From positions 1 through 26,061 of the forward strand of contig AUXH01000247.1 in assembly GCA_000482145.1 (NCBI GenBank): DNA of 26,061 bases, written 5' to 3'. The stretch is from Strigomonas culicis (lineage: Eukaryota; Euglenozoa; Kinetoplastea; Trypanosomatida; Trypanosomatidae). Every line of letters begins with the position of its first letter. Position 1 is the stretch's first letter. Under the pieces are notes generated by a model that did not search any database, was not told where the DNA came from, and was given only the letters and a program-made list of their open reading frames with translations. Shown here in pieces: positions 1 to 8,097 of the stretch. Position numbers and translations under genes: made by a program.

Positions 1-287
1 GGAAAAACAACAAACAAACAAAAAAAAAAAGAAGAAAAAAAGAATAAGTAAGAAAGAAAAAACAAGTAAAAATACATTTTTATGTTGACATTTATATATA
101 TATAAATATGTATATATAATTATGGGAGTATACATCGACTCTACTTGGCGTTGAACGTATAACAAGTCCATTCAAGCTTGTTTTAATTATTATCATTACT
201 AATGAATATCTTATCTTTTTTCTTTTTCGTAGATAGATAATTCTTTCCTTTTTTCTTTCTCGTTTTTTATGTTCGTATATATATTGC
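1..287. other. AT-rich noncoding flank (3' side of the low-complexity gene)
   Basis: A/T homopolymers and short TATATA runs with no credible reading frame. It lies downstream of the - strand gene that stops at 288, so it is probably its 3' UTR plus part of the next intergenic region. Nothing else is seen in it. Confidence 0.6.
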
Positions 288-1883
288 TTACTGATCTTCG
301 CCGAGCGCGGCGGAGCTCACACTCATAAAATTATTACTATGGCGGGAGTAGTAGTAGTTCGCGTTCCCATTCATATTGTTCGTGATCAGATTGCTATTCA
401 TCCCTTCCATCTCGGTCGTGACCGCGTACACGGCGGCGGCCTGGCTGTTGTTGCGGTGATGACTCGAGAGGCTGTGCGACGGCAGCGGCGGCGCGTTGCT
501 GGCGACGCTCGTGTTCGTGTTGCTGCCCTGGAGGTAGGACGTGGACTGGTAGCTGCGCGTCTCGCCGCCGCTACACTCACTGAAGGCGCTCTGGTTGCTG
601 GGCGCGACGTTCTTGCCCGACTGGCTGCGCGGCCCGCCGCGGCTGCGGTGGCTGCTCGACGGCGGCTTCACCGCGCGCGGCTGCTGGATCGGCGGCCCCG
701 CGGCAGCGGCCGGCGACGCGCTCGTCGGCGTGCGGCCGGTGCGGCCGCCGCGACCGGCCGCGTTGGCGCGGCGCGCGGCGGATGTGGTGGCGGCGGTCGG
801 CGGCGTCATGGTGCGGTGGCTGCTGTACGGCATGGAGGGGTTGGGCGGGCGCACCAACAGGTCGAGGTGCTCGCGCTGGTGGAGGTAGAAGGACGGGCCG
901 CCGCGGCTGTTCAGCAGCTCCGCCTCCACCAGCGTCGCGGCGGCCGGGGCCATGGGCGGCCCGGCGCGCCGGTGGTGCGCGTTCGGGTTCGTCGTGCTGC
1001 TCATGCAGCTCGGCGACGTCAGGCGCCGCCCGCCGCGGCCGGCCGCATGGGCGCCGGCGCCGCTGCTGTGCATCTCCCGCAGGAAGTGCATCAGCAGCTC
1101 CACGTCGTCCTGGTACGGCGCGTGCCCGCTGGCGCCCGCGGCTGCCGCCGTCGGTGTGGCCGCGGCCACAGCCGGAGCTGCGGCCGCGGCGGCAGCTGCG
1201 GCTGGGTACACCTCCCGCCGCACCTCCTGCGCCAGCTGGCGCAGCAGGCGGGCGGCCTCGTCCTTGTGCTCCGTGATGTAGCTCGCCATCACGTGACTCG
1301 TGCTCGTGCTATTGCTATGGCTCGTCGTTGTGTGGCTCGCACCCGCGAGGTTGCCGCTGTGAGGGCCGACCACCGTGTTCATGTACGTGGGTGAGAAGAG
1401 CGGCGTCCCGTTACTATTGTTGTTGTTCGTCGGCGTCGCCGTGGTGCTGTTGTTCCCGTTCAGGTTATGGAAGCCGACGCGGCGGGTGGCGGACCCCACC
1501 GTCGTGTGGCCGCTCGGCGGGTTGGCAACGGCCGAGGAGCCGCCGGCGGGCGGAGACGCGACCGCCGGCGCCGTGTCTTTCTGCCGCGCGAGGTCCATCT
1601 CGAGCTCGAGGTCAAACATATCCATCTCGGAACTCGATGGGAGCTCCTCCGCTAGGGGTGGAGCCGCCGCCGGTGGAACGGTGGTGGGCGTGGTCGTGCG
1701 GCTGCCGCTGCCGCCACCGGCGGCGGGTGCCGGCACGGCGGCGGTGCTAGTGCTGCTGGTGGGGAGCACCGTGGCGGGGCTGCCCGGCTGCTGCGGCTGT
1801 GGCGGCGTGGACGGAGACTGCGTGGCGGTGAGGGAAATGGGCACTGGCGCGGTGGTTTCCGCGGAGGGACCGTACGCGTTCAT
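288..1883 (-). CDS. Low-complexity protein of unknown function (531 aa)
   Basis: I do not recognise this protein. Translated on the - strand, it starts at the ATG at 1881-1883. The open frame extends upstream only to a GTG, and 1883 is the first ATG after a candidate splice acceptor at 2073-2074. Most of it is disordered: Pro/Thr/Ser-rich at the N-terminus, Asn/Ser/Thr-rich around residues 140-165, a poly-Ala block near 228-237, and Ser/Asn/Tyr-rich at the C-terminus. Ordered-looking islands are an acidic segment at about 86-100 (SEMDMFDLELEMD), an amphipathic stretch at about 202-226 (YITEHKDEAARLLRQLAQEV) and a second at about 259-272 (DDVELLMHFLREMH). Several Arg/Gly stretches occur around 280-390. 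The composition would fit an RNA-binding or scaffold protein, but that is only a guess. The mixed base composition at Asn/Ser tracts and strong third-position GC elsewhere support real coding. It is the last gene of the leftward block. Confidence 0.7.
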   Translation of the reverse strand: MNAYGPSAETTAPVPISLTATQSPSTPPQPQQPGSPATVLPTSSTSTAAVPAPAAGGGSGSRTTTPTTVPPAAAPPLAEELPSSSEMDMFDLELEMDLARQKDTAPAVASPPAGGSSAVANPPSGHTTVGSATRRVGFHNLNGNNSTTATPTNNNNSNGTPLFSPTYMNTVVGPHSGNLAGASHTTTSHSNSTSTSHVMASYITEHKDEAARLLRQLAQEVRREVYPAAAAAAAAAPAVAAATPTAAAAGASGHAPYQDDVELLMHFLREMHSSGAGAHAAGRGGRRLTSPSCMSSTTNPNAHHRRAGPPMAPAAATLVEAELLNSRGGPSFYLHQREHLDLLVRPPNPSMPYSSHRTMTPPTAATTSAARRANAAGRGGRTGRTPTSASPAAAAGPPIQQPRAVKPPSSSHRSRGGPRSQSGKNVAPSNQSAFSECSGGETRSYQSTSYLQGSNTNTSVASNAPPLPSHSLSSHHRNNSQAAAVYAVTTEMEGMNSNLITNNMNGNANYYYSRHSNNFMSVSSAALGEDQ

Positions 1884-2072
1884 TTTGTTTTTGCTTTTCC
1901 TCGTATATACAAATGAATAGGGATAAATATATATATATAAATGTAAATATATAGATATAGATACTAGACGGATCACGTATATGGAGGTTAATGAAGATTA
2001 TTGATTTTTCCGTTTTTATTATTATGAATGCTAGTCTTTGGTGTTACTGTCAGTGAGAAGGGGGACGATGTT

Positions 2073-2119
2073 CTAACCACGCAAGATAAAAAAAAAGAGA
2101 ATTATAAAAAAGAGAAACT
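2073..2119 (-). promoter_or_regulatory. Candidate polypyrimidine tract and spliced-leader acceptor for the low-complexity gene
   Basis: On the - strand, a CT-rich run at about 2119-2081 is followed by the AG at 2074-2073. No ATG lies between this AG and the chosen start at 1883, which supports that start. The assignment is inferred from the trypanosomatid trans-splicing pattern; other AGs nearby are possible. Confidence 0.4.
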
Positions 2120-2711
2120 ATTACAACAAATAACTAAAACTGAATCGCACTCAAAAAAAAAAAAAGAAAAGGAAAAAAAAAGAACAAACAAACAAACAAA
2201 TAAACAAACAACAAAAAAAAATCGAAAAAAAGTACGTAAAGTTACAAAAAAAAGGAAGAAAACAAGTTTAGAGTATTCTCTCCGTACTGAGAGTGTTTTT
2301 TTTGCCTTGGTAACGAAGACCCTATTTTTATAATTGGGTACTGTTTCCTTTCTATATATTCTGTTCACGTGATTTCTTCTTTTTTCTCTTGTTCTTCTTC
2401 CTTTTGATCTTCTTTCTTTTCTCTCTCTCTTTTCCCTGCTTGTTTTCCTTAACAACACAGAAACAAAAAGAAAGAAAGAAAAGAAACAAAAAGAAGAAGA
2501 CTAAAAAAGAAAAAGAAAACTACAACACCTATACTACAAATCTATCCTTTCCATTTAAATAGGGTAGAGAGATGAGAAGATGTGAGAGGAAATGGAAGAT
2601 GCAAGAGTCAAGAGTACACGATTTCCATACATAGAGAAAGTACCACTTCTCTTTTGTTCACTTTTCTCCTCTTTCAATTAATGCAGTGAGTAAAAAAAAA
2701 AAGCACGTACG

Positions 2712-2738
2712 CACACACACACACATATATATATATAT
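2712..2738. repeat. (CA)n/(TA)n microsatellite
   Basis: A CA-dinucleotide run at about 2712-2724 passes directly into a TA run at about 2725-2738. It lies in the predicted 3' UTR of DBR1, just downstream of its stop codon. It is simple sequence and likely polymorphic in length. Confidence 0.85.
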
Positions 2739-2777
2739 GTTATGTACATACTTGTTCTTCTTTCCATTTGCCGTACT

Positions 2778-4286
2778 TTACACGTCTGTAAACCACTCCA
2801 GCGGTGCTGAGGCCTTGCGCTCGGCCGGCGCTGGTGGTGGCGGCGGTGGTGGCAGCGCCGCCTGCACCTGTGGAGCGGGCCCGCCGCCGAAAGGCGGACG
2901 GCTAGCGCGCTGCAGCGGGAGGGCCGGGGCGAGCCCCAGCACCTGAAGCAGCGCCGCTGTGCTGCTCGCGCGCTGCGCCGCGCGCCGCACGGCGGCCGGG
3001 AGGCCCTGCCCGCCGCGCGCGTCCTCCCGCCGTATCGCCTCCGCGGCCGCGTCGGCCGAGAAGCCGTGCGGCGGCGGCGACACGCGGTTGGCCGCAACGT
3101 AGGGGTGCGACGCGGCGAGCACCTCCACCCAGCGCGCGTGGCGCGTGATGCGCGGCGGCGGCGCGTCCGCGCCGTCCTCCTCCCCGTCGCTGTCCGAGAC
3201 GGTGACGTCGATGAAGTCGATGAAGGAGGGGCTGAGGCGGCCGTCTCTCTGCGTGCACTTGTCCAGCGCGAGGAAGCTGGTGGCCGCCGCGCCGCCGTCC
3301 GCCGCGGCTGGCACGCGCGCGACGAACTTGCAGTGCAGGTGGGCCGCGAGGTAGTGCGCCGGCCGCGCGGCCCGCAGCAGCGCGAGGGTGTGCGGGTTGC
3401 CGAGCTGCCCGGCCGCGATGTCGTCCGCGAAGAAGGGCTTGTAGCGCAGCAGCTGCGCCTCGTTGCCGTAGGCGGTGATGCCCACCGGCCAGTCGTGCGA
3501 CAGCATCACGTGCACCCGCGTCGCGCGGCCCCGCGGCCCGGCAGCGGGGCGGGGCCGCTTGCCACCCTCCGCCGGTGCGTCCGCCGCGGCCGCGTCGGCC
3601 GCGAGGAGCTGCAGCGCGCAGCGCAGCTTCTCCACCTCGATCTCGCGCACGTGGTAGGCGGACTTCTTCCCGCCGGGCGGCCCCGTGGCGTAGGGCCGCT
3701 GCGGGTACGGCGCGCGGTAGTCGCCGCTCTTGTAAATGCCGCTGAGCCCCGCCACGGTGAGGCGGCCGTCCACCTGCAGCAGCGCGCTGTGGCCGGCGTA
3801 GTAGATGTCGGGCGCCACGTAGCCGCCGTAGCTCTCCTCCGCAAGAAGATCCGAGTCCTCGTGGTTGCCGCCGATGAAGATGGTGAGGTACGGGGCCCGC
3901 CGCGGGCCGCCGGCCACGTAGCGGTGGAAGTCGCCCAGCTCCTTGTAGCGCTCCGGCACGGCCATGCTCGCCAGCGCGGCGCGGTCGCGGATCGCCTGGA
4001 AGTCGCCGCAGCAGAGCAGCAGGTCAATCGTCCGGTGCGTGCGCGCCTCGTGGGCCGCGCAGGCGTCGTAGATGTGGCCGAGCTCGCCGTGGCAGCAGCC
4101 CTGCACCGCGATGTGGAACGTGCGCTGCCGCTTCTTCGTCTGCGTGGCCGGCTCGCCGGGTGGCGGCGCCGGCGCCGGGCTGCTAGAGGCTGTGAACTGC
4201 TTTTGGAGGGTCTCCTCGACGGAGACGGGCTGGCCGCTCGCCAGATCCTTTTGGCGCTGCGAGAAGAAGCGGTGCAAGGCGGACAT
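2778..4286 (-). CDS. DBR1: RNA lariat debranching enzyme (DBR1), 502 aa
   Basis: This metallophosphoesterase hydrolyses the 2'-5' branch of intron lariats. In trypanosomatids its main substrates should be the Y-shaped by-products of spliced-leader trans-splicing; it acts in the nucleus. The family motifs appear in order: GCCHGEL at about 63-69, with the DBR1-specific Cys at the usual metal-ligand Asp position; CGDFQ at about 93-97; GGNHE at about 139-143; LSGIYK at about 181-186; SHDWP at about 263-267; AHLHCKF at about 315-321; and LALDKC at about 339-344. The catalytic core begins only near residue 57, so there is an N-terminal extension of about 50 residues (Lys/Gln, then Ala/Pro-rich) absent from typical family members, which start near the first motif. 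The C-terminal third (about 360-502) is variable, acidic then Ala/Pro-rich. The start is the first ATG downstream of a candidate acceptor at 4344-4345. Coding is very GC-rich. Confidence 0.95.
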   Translation of the reverse strand: MSALHRFFSQRQKDLASGQPVSVEETLQKQFTASSSPAPAPPPGEPATQTKKRQRTFHIAVQGCCHGELGHIYDACAAHEARTHRTIDLLLCCGDFQAIRDRAALASMAVPERYKELGDFHRYVAGGPRRAPYLTIFIGGNHEDSDLLAEESYGGYVAPDIYYAGHSALLQVDGRLTVAGLSGIYKSGDYRAPYPQRPYATGPPGGKKSAYHVREIEVEKLRCALQLLAADAAAADAPAEGGKRPRPAAGPRGRATRVHVMLSHDWPVGITAYGNEAQLLRYKPFFADDIAAGQLGNPHTLALLRAARPAHYLAAHLHCKFVARVPAAADGGAAATSFLALDKCTQRDGRLSPSFIDFIDVTVSDSDGEEDGADAPPPRITRHARWVEVLAASHPYVAANRVSPPPHGFSADAAAEAIRREDARGGQGLPAAVRRAAQRASSTAALLQVLGLAPALPLQRASRPPFGGGPAPQVQAALPPPPPPPAPAERKASAPLEWFTDV

Positions 4287-4657
4287 GCGGTCAGTAGCGC
4301 CTCTTTTTGTTTGTTTCTAAGTCACCTATTATTCCTTTTGCTTCTCAGTAACAGAATAACAAGAGTGTGTGAGAGAGATGCGTGTGTGGTGGTGAGTCAA
4401 GTATAGATGTATGCGAGAAGCAGTTTTTTCCTTTTCCTTTTCAAAATGTGAGGCGGTCTTCCGTTCCCATTTCGTATCACTTTTTTTTTTTTAGTGAAAT
4501 AGTTTTAAATATGAATGTTTAGATTAACAACGTTAGTCTCACCAGATTCAAATGGTATCCGACGACAACGGAAACCATAACAGCAACCATAAAATTATGT
4601 GAGTGATAGACCGGTGTCTGTATTCCTAAATGCGTTTTTTTTTCTCTCTTCTCCTTA
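4287..4657. other. Intergenic region between the ATP10-like gene and DBR1
   Basis: About 370 bases of mixed, AT-leaning sequence with a T-run near 4483-4492 and no credible gene. On the - strand it should contain the 3' UTR of the ATP10-like gene and the 5' UTR of DBR1. No other structure is seen. Confidence 0.6.
4344..4380 (-). promoter_or_regulatory. Candidate pyrimidine tract and spliced-leader acceptor for DBR1
   Basis: On the - strand a CT-rich stretch (about 4380-4351) leads to an AG at 4345-4344, with a second AG at 4342-4341. No ATG occurs between it and the DBR1 start at 4286. The tract is interrupted by A residues, so it is weaker than those on the right-hand block. Confidence 0.35.
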
Positions 4658-6205
4658 TCACGACCGCCCTGAAAAGTTCTTACTCTTGTAGTACTCCAGC
4701 TCGAGCTGCCGCAGGAGGGACGGGAAGACGGCCTGCTCCGCCTCGTCGGGACAGCCGCCGCTCATCCACCGCACGACGCCCTCGTGGTCCACGAGCAGCA
4801 CGTGCGGCAGCAGGTAGTTCCGCACGCCCAGCACGGGGTAGAACGGGGCGAGGAGCTGCGTGCCGACGTAGGTGGTGCCGGCGAGCACCGCATCGTGCGC
4901 TTGCGTCGCCGGCGCGAGGGAGCGGGCGAAGCGCTGCACGTAGAGGCGATGGACCCACTTGTACTTGTAGAGGTCCACGCTGCGGAGGGACACGATATCG
5001 ATCGGCCGGCGCCCCGCGGCGGCGGCGTCGCCCTTACCGGCGCCGCCGCTGCTCGTGGGCGCGCCGGCGCGCAGCCCGCCCTGCGCGTGCACGGCGGCGG
5101 GCTCCTTCTCGGGCGCGACGGCGCCCGGCACGTGGCGCAGCAGGGCGGGGCAGATGGTCCTGTAGGCGAGGTGGCGCCACTCGCTGTCCGCCTGCGAGCC
5201 GTACTTCTGGCCGAGCTGCGAGTAGATGATGACCGCCGGGCGGCGGAAGGTGGCGGCGCTGAGCGTCGTGAAGAGCGTCGCATCGCGGTGGTGGTAGGTG
5301 GCCGGCGCCGCCTCGCTGTGGAACCCGGCGGCGAGCCCGGACTGCGAGGCGGCCGGCGGCTGGAAGGCACTGCGCACAAGAGCGAGGGTGTCCGCCGTGG
5401 GCGGGGCGCAGAGCCGCTGCAGCGGCACGCACCGCACGGCAGGCACGGCGGACGGGAGGGAAAAGCCCTCCCCATCCCCCTCCGCCATCAGGGGCGGGAA
5501 GCCGTCCTTCGCACGGACGCTGTGGCCCGCAGCACCCCCGCTAGCCCGCTTCTTGGAGAGCGTGGGCGGGCCGCGCATGAGTTTGCTGCCCTGAATAATC
5601 TTAAGCTCATTCACCGCGTGCTCGTTGAAGTAACGCAACATGCGCTCCAGCTCGTTGTCGACGGCGAACTCAATGCCGTAGCGGAAGTACTTGAAAATCA
5701 AGAGCACATCACGCGAAAGGATGGGCTTGTCGAGGTCCATGCCAACGTCGCGGAAGACCACCAATTTTTTACGCTCATCTTTGATTTTTTGCTCAATATT
5801 TTTTCGACGCTTCTCCGCCGTCGCGTCGTAGGTGGGAAAGGAGGGCTGCTGCGCAGCCTCTTCCATATTGTATAGCTGCTTTAAGAAGAGGTTGTCCGCT
5901 GCCTTCTTGGGATCAGTGGCGGAGGGCGGTGCGCGGGTGCTCCGCTGCGCACCAGCGTCGGCTTCCACACCCTCGCCACTACCAGGCGTTTGCTGATAGA
6001 ACTTAGTTTTTCCTGAGCGGCGTTGTGGCGCCGGAGGCACGCCGACCCCAGGACGCACTGCGCGTTCTCGCATCTCTGTTTGTAACTGGCGCAGTACGAC
6101 AGAGGGGTCATCTTGGTCGTTTGAAGAGCTAGAGGCGGAGGCTACTTGAGTAAAAATACATGCTCTTGTACGTGCTACATTGCCCAGTTGCCTAAATGAA
6201 AGCAT
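4658..6205 (-). CDS. ATP10-like mitochondrial protein (F1Fo-ATP synthase assembly), 515 aa
   Basis: The C-terminal part resembles the ATP10 family, an inner-membrane chaperone that helps assemble the Fo sector of ATP synthase. Visible support is a block near residues 463-484 reading NYLLPHVLLVD, then a short loop, then VVRWMSGG, followed by acidic residues. This matches the family's ending, in which a strand ending in LVD is followed by IRW and a Gly. An earlier strand (RRPAVIIYSQLG) and YKYKWVHRLYVQRF also fit. The open frame continues upstream to an ATG at 6304. I chose the ATG at 6203-6205 because it is the first after a good acceptor at 6258-6259, and because it opens with MLSFRQLGNVARTRACIF, a plausible mitochondrial presequence. 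The protein is much longer than yeast ATP10 (279 aa). Residues of about 100-215 carry a charged, Lys-rich helical region not expected in that family. A more distant thioredoxin-like mitochondrial protein is the alternative. Confidence 0.65.
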   Translation of the reverse strand: MLSFRQLGNVARTRACIFTQVASASSSSNDQDDPSVVLRQLQTEMRERAVRPGVGVPPAPQRRSGKTKFYQQTPGSGEGVEADAGAQRSTRAPPSATDPKKAADNLFLKQLYNMEEAAQQPSFPTYDATAEKRRKNIEQKIKDERKKLVVFRDVGMDLDKPILSRDVLLIFKYFRYGIEFAVDNELERMLRYFNEHAVNELKIIQGSKLMRGPPTLSKKRASGGAAGHSVRAKDGFPPLMAEGDGEGFSLPSAVPAVRCVPLQRLCAPPTADTLALVRSAFQPPAASQSGLAAGFHSEAAPATYHHRDATLFTTLSAATFRRPAVIIYSQLGQKYGSQADSEWRHLAYRTICPALLRHVPGAVAPEKEPAAVHAQGGLRAGAPTSSGGAGKGDAAAAGRRPIDIVSLRSVDLYKYKWVHRLYVQRFARSLAPATQAHDAVLAGTTYVGTQLLAPFYPVLGVRNYLLPHVLLVDHEGVVRWMSGGCPDEAEQAVFPSLLRQLELEYYKSKNFSGRS

Positions 6206-6506
6206 TTTACTGCGACTACCTTTATTATATATATTATTGTGTTCTTCTAAATTGTAACTTGCGACAAAAAGAAAAAGAGAGAAAGAAGAAGTATTGATGC
6301 GCATAATAAATCTTTGTGGACCTTCGATCCTTTTAATTATACTGTTTTTTCAGCATAAAGGTTCTTGAATGTACAGCTTTTCCTGTTCGCGAATAAAAAA
6401 AGGAAACTTTAGTTAAACGAGTTTGCAGTAAAACTGCTGAAACAATTAATTTGCCACACATGGTTTAATAAAAAAGACAACATGTGTCTATTGCCAGCTT
6501 TCCCAC
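6206..6506. other. Short intergenic region
   Basis: About 300 bases of AT-rich sequence between the lysine-rich gene and the ATP10-like gene. It contains the acceptor described separately and no gene. Confidence 0.6.
6258..6291 (-). promoter_or_regulatory. Candidate polypyrimidine tract and spliced-leader acceptor for the ATP10-like gene
   Basis: On the - strand a nearly pure CT run (about 6291-6267) is followed by GTCGC and an AG at 6259-6258. No ATG lies between this AG and 6205. It falls downstream of the more distal in-frame ATG at 6304, so it decides between the two possible starts in favour of 6205. Confidence 0.55.
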
Positions 6507-6941
6507 TTACTCAGAGGAATCAGATTTAGCATCATCATCTTCGCTTTTTTTCTTTGCTTGGAGTTTTTGCATTTTTTCAATCTGCTTTTGAGCTTTTCTT
6601 TTACCCTTTTCAGTGCTGCTTCGCCTAACGTTTTTGACTGCAGCGATAATTTGTTTCCGTAGCTGCTTGAGCCCCTTCTGACGCTTATTAATAATATGAG
6701 GGACCTGGATCGCTGCAATTTGCTGCGCCATTGTCATCGGCATGTTCTTCTCTTGCTTTGAAAGCCCGAGGGATTTTTCTAGCTCTTCTTGGCCATCCTG
6801 ATCGTGCTTTTTCTGATACCGCTGCTTTTTTTTCTGGCGAACACTGCGAAGACCGCGAGGTGTTTTTTTCCCTGCGCTTTTCACTTGTGCATGCGTCACA
6901 ATGGCGACACTTTTTGCTCCTCTACCGAAACCACGGCCCAT
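6507..6941 (-). CDS. Small lysine-rich basic protein, unknown function (144 aa)
   Basis: I do not recognise this protein. It begins MGRGFGRGAKSV and has a short Gly/Arg-rich start. Lys/Arg clusters follow at about 37-46 (KKKQRYQKK), with a central non-charged segment at about 69-82 (MTMAQQIAAIQVPH). A long Lys/Arg-rich region suited to a charged helix or coiled coil spans about 84-132, and the tail is acidic (KSEDDDAKSDSSE). Basic clusters plus an acidic Ser tail are typical of nucleolar or ribosome-assembly proteins, so a nuclear role is a reasonable inference only. Codon use is noticeably less GC-rich than in DBR1 or BRR2. It is the second gene out from the strand-switch region on the left side. 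No strong pyrimidine tract is seen immediately upstream. Confidence 0.75.
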   Translation of the reverse strand: MGRGFGRGAKSVAIVTHAQVKSAGKKTPRGLRSVRQKKKQRYQKKHDQDGQEELEKSLGLSKQEKNMPMTMAQQIAAIQVPHIINKRQKGLKQLRKQIIAAVKNVRRSSTEKGKRKAQKQIEKMQKLQAKKKSEDDDAKSDSSE

Positions 6942-7735
6942 TGAGTTAGCGTCGTGTGCTTTTCTATCCTTTTATTGTTTAGCGTTTTTTGTAGGTTAGA
7001 TCTACACTTTTCTAGAGGATTAGGTACCAAGGAGGAAATATAGGCAAGCAATGCATTTTTTTTTTTGGAATCAAGACATTCACACAAAACAGAATTTTTT
7101 CTTTTTTTTTGATCCGGTAGTACTATGCGCACAGTTCATATCATTTTGCTTTTTTTTTTTCCACAGAGCGACAAATATGTCAAGTATTGTAATCAATGAT
7201 AAAACTAATTTGTTAAAACCTACACTGGATACCAGAGTAAATGAAACAACATACCATTTTCCTTTGTCCCTATTGTGGACAGCAGTAAAATAATACTTTT
7301 TTTTGCTGTTTCTTTTACGCTTTTGGAACTTCTGTCTCCAGTTTTCGCCACACATGGTTCACACAAAAAACAAAAAACAAAATAGATATTTATCAAGCAA
7401 AAAAAAAAAAGAAAACAAAATATTATTATCACAAAAGGAAACACGAGGGAACTAATAATAATGATAGGTCGAGTATATGTACAATCGAGGAAATAACAAT
7501 AATAATTGTAACAATTATTATAGAAAAAAAAAGAAAAAGCACAAAAAAATGTTATCCTCTCATATTTCTTTGACTTTACTATTCTTTATACATTTAACTA
7601 AAATATTTTTTTCCCTTTTAGAATACCTTTTTCCACTAAGCAAACAAAATAGGATAAAGAAAAATAAATACTCAACATCTTTTAAGAACTGATTAGCCTT
7701 GCGCAGATGCTAAGACCGTATTAAATGTATAGTTA
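6942..7735. other. Intergenic region without a credible gene
   Basis: About 0.8 kb, rich in T-runs (7051-7060, 7101-7109, 7150-7160) and A-runs (7399-7410). Several 60-90 codon frames cross it on both strands, but they are translations of homopolymers with no consistent coding signature. It should hold the 3' UTR of the QGYPP protein and the 5' region of the lysine-rich protein. Confidence 0.55.
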
Positions 7736-8059
7736 TCAGTATCCCTGCCCATATCCTTGCTGCGGCGGATATCCTTGCTGCGGGTATCCCTGCGGCGGAT
7801 ATCCCTGCTGCGGCGGATATCCCTGTTGGTATCCTTGGTCCTGCTGCTGCTGATCATTTTGATCAGTGGAGTGAACACTACCTCGGGAATTCACCCTCCT
7901 CATGCTGCCGATGGTGTGCATACTCTTCGGGCGCGCGGTGGGATTTGGGTTGTCGAAGTACTCGTGCGCCACGATGCGCTCCTTCTTCTTACCGAAGGCC
8001 TCCTCGGTCTTAGTGGATACAGCGCCCCACCAGATACTGGCTTTGGTCTTGAAGGTCAT
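7736..8059 (-). CDS. Small protein with C-terminal QGYPP repeats (107 aa)
   Basis: The first gene leftward of the strand-switch region. Residues 1-60 are a non-repetitive, basic segment beginning MTFKTKASIWWGAVSTKTEE and containing AHEYFDNPNP and a Ser/Arg-rich stretch (SMRRVNSRGSVHS). Residues of about 66-107 are Gln/Gly/Tyr/Pro-rich, with tandem QGYPP units ending in QGYGQGY. Such repeats occur at the ends of membrane-associated and calcium-binding proteins (annexins, rhodopsin tails, PLSCR-like proteins) and in condensate-forming proteins. No membrane segment or known domain is visible here. The start is the first ATG after a candidate acceptor only about 18 bases upstream. I do not recognise the family. 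Real coding is supported by the ordered N-terminus, conserved repeat phase and start context. Confidence 0.75.
   Translation of the reverse strand: MTFKTKASIWWGAVSTKTEEAFGKKKERIVAHEYFDNPNPTARPKSMHTIGSMRRVNSRGSVHSTDQNDQQQQDQGYQQGYPPQQGYPPQGYPQQGYPPQQGYGQGY
7739..7837 (-). repeat. Tandem repeat coding for QGYPP units
   Basis: The DNA shows a degenerate unit of about 15-18 bases (reading on + as GGATATCCCTGCTGCGGC-like copies), repeated through 7745-7837. It encodes the C-terminal Gln-Gly-Tyr-Pro-Pro array of the gene at 7736-8059. The near-identical copies invite replication slippage. Confidence 0.8.
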
Positions 8060-8076
8060 TTTCTTGCAAAGTTTTT

Positions 8077-8097
8077 CTTAAAGAAAAAGAAGAAAAG
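8077..8097 (-). promoter_or_regulatory. Candidate spliced-leader acceptor for the QGYPP-repeat gene
   Basis: On the - strand a CT-rich tract at about 8097-8082 ends in TTTAAG, with AG at 8078-8077. The start codon at 8059 is the next ATG, giving a very short 5' UTR. Confidence 0.5.

Larger units (their letters stand above)
1884..2777. other. Intergenic region with A-rich simple sequence
   Basis: About 0.9 kb between DBR1 and the low-complexity gene. It is full of poly-A, AAAGA and AAAC simple sequence, which reads as pyrimidine-rich sequence on the transcribed - strand. The open frames here (for example 2028-2333 on + and 2102-2458 on -) are only Lys- or Phe/Ser-rich translations of these tracts and are not called as genes. 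It should hold the 3' UTR of DBR1 and the trans-splice signals of the next gene. Confidence 0.6.

Noticed and set aside
339..1394. 351-codon + strand frame opposite the low-complexity gene
   Set aside because: Arg/Val/Ala-rich with no motif. The - strand frame has Asn/Ser/Pro variety, an ATG after an acceptor and gene-block orientation in its favour, although certainty is lower here than elsewhere.
2028..2458. Frames of 101 and 118 codons in the gap after DBR1
   Set aside because: Lys-rich or Phe-rich translations of A-rich simple sequence; no coding signature.
3066..4406. 446-codon + strand frame opposite DBR1
   Set aside because: An Arg/Val/Ala-rich shadow of the DBR1 gene. All DBR1 motifs are on the - strand.
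4536..4565. Sequence resembling a tRNA B box (ATTCAAATGG)
   Set aside because: It does not fit GGTTCRANNCC, and no A box or cloverleaf arms are found around it.
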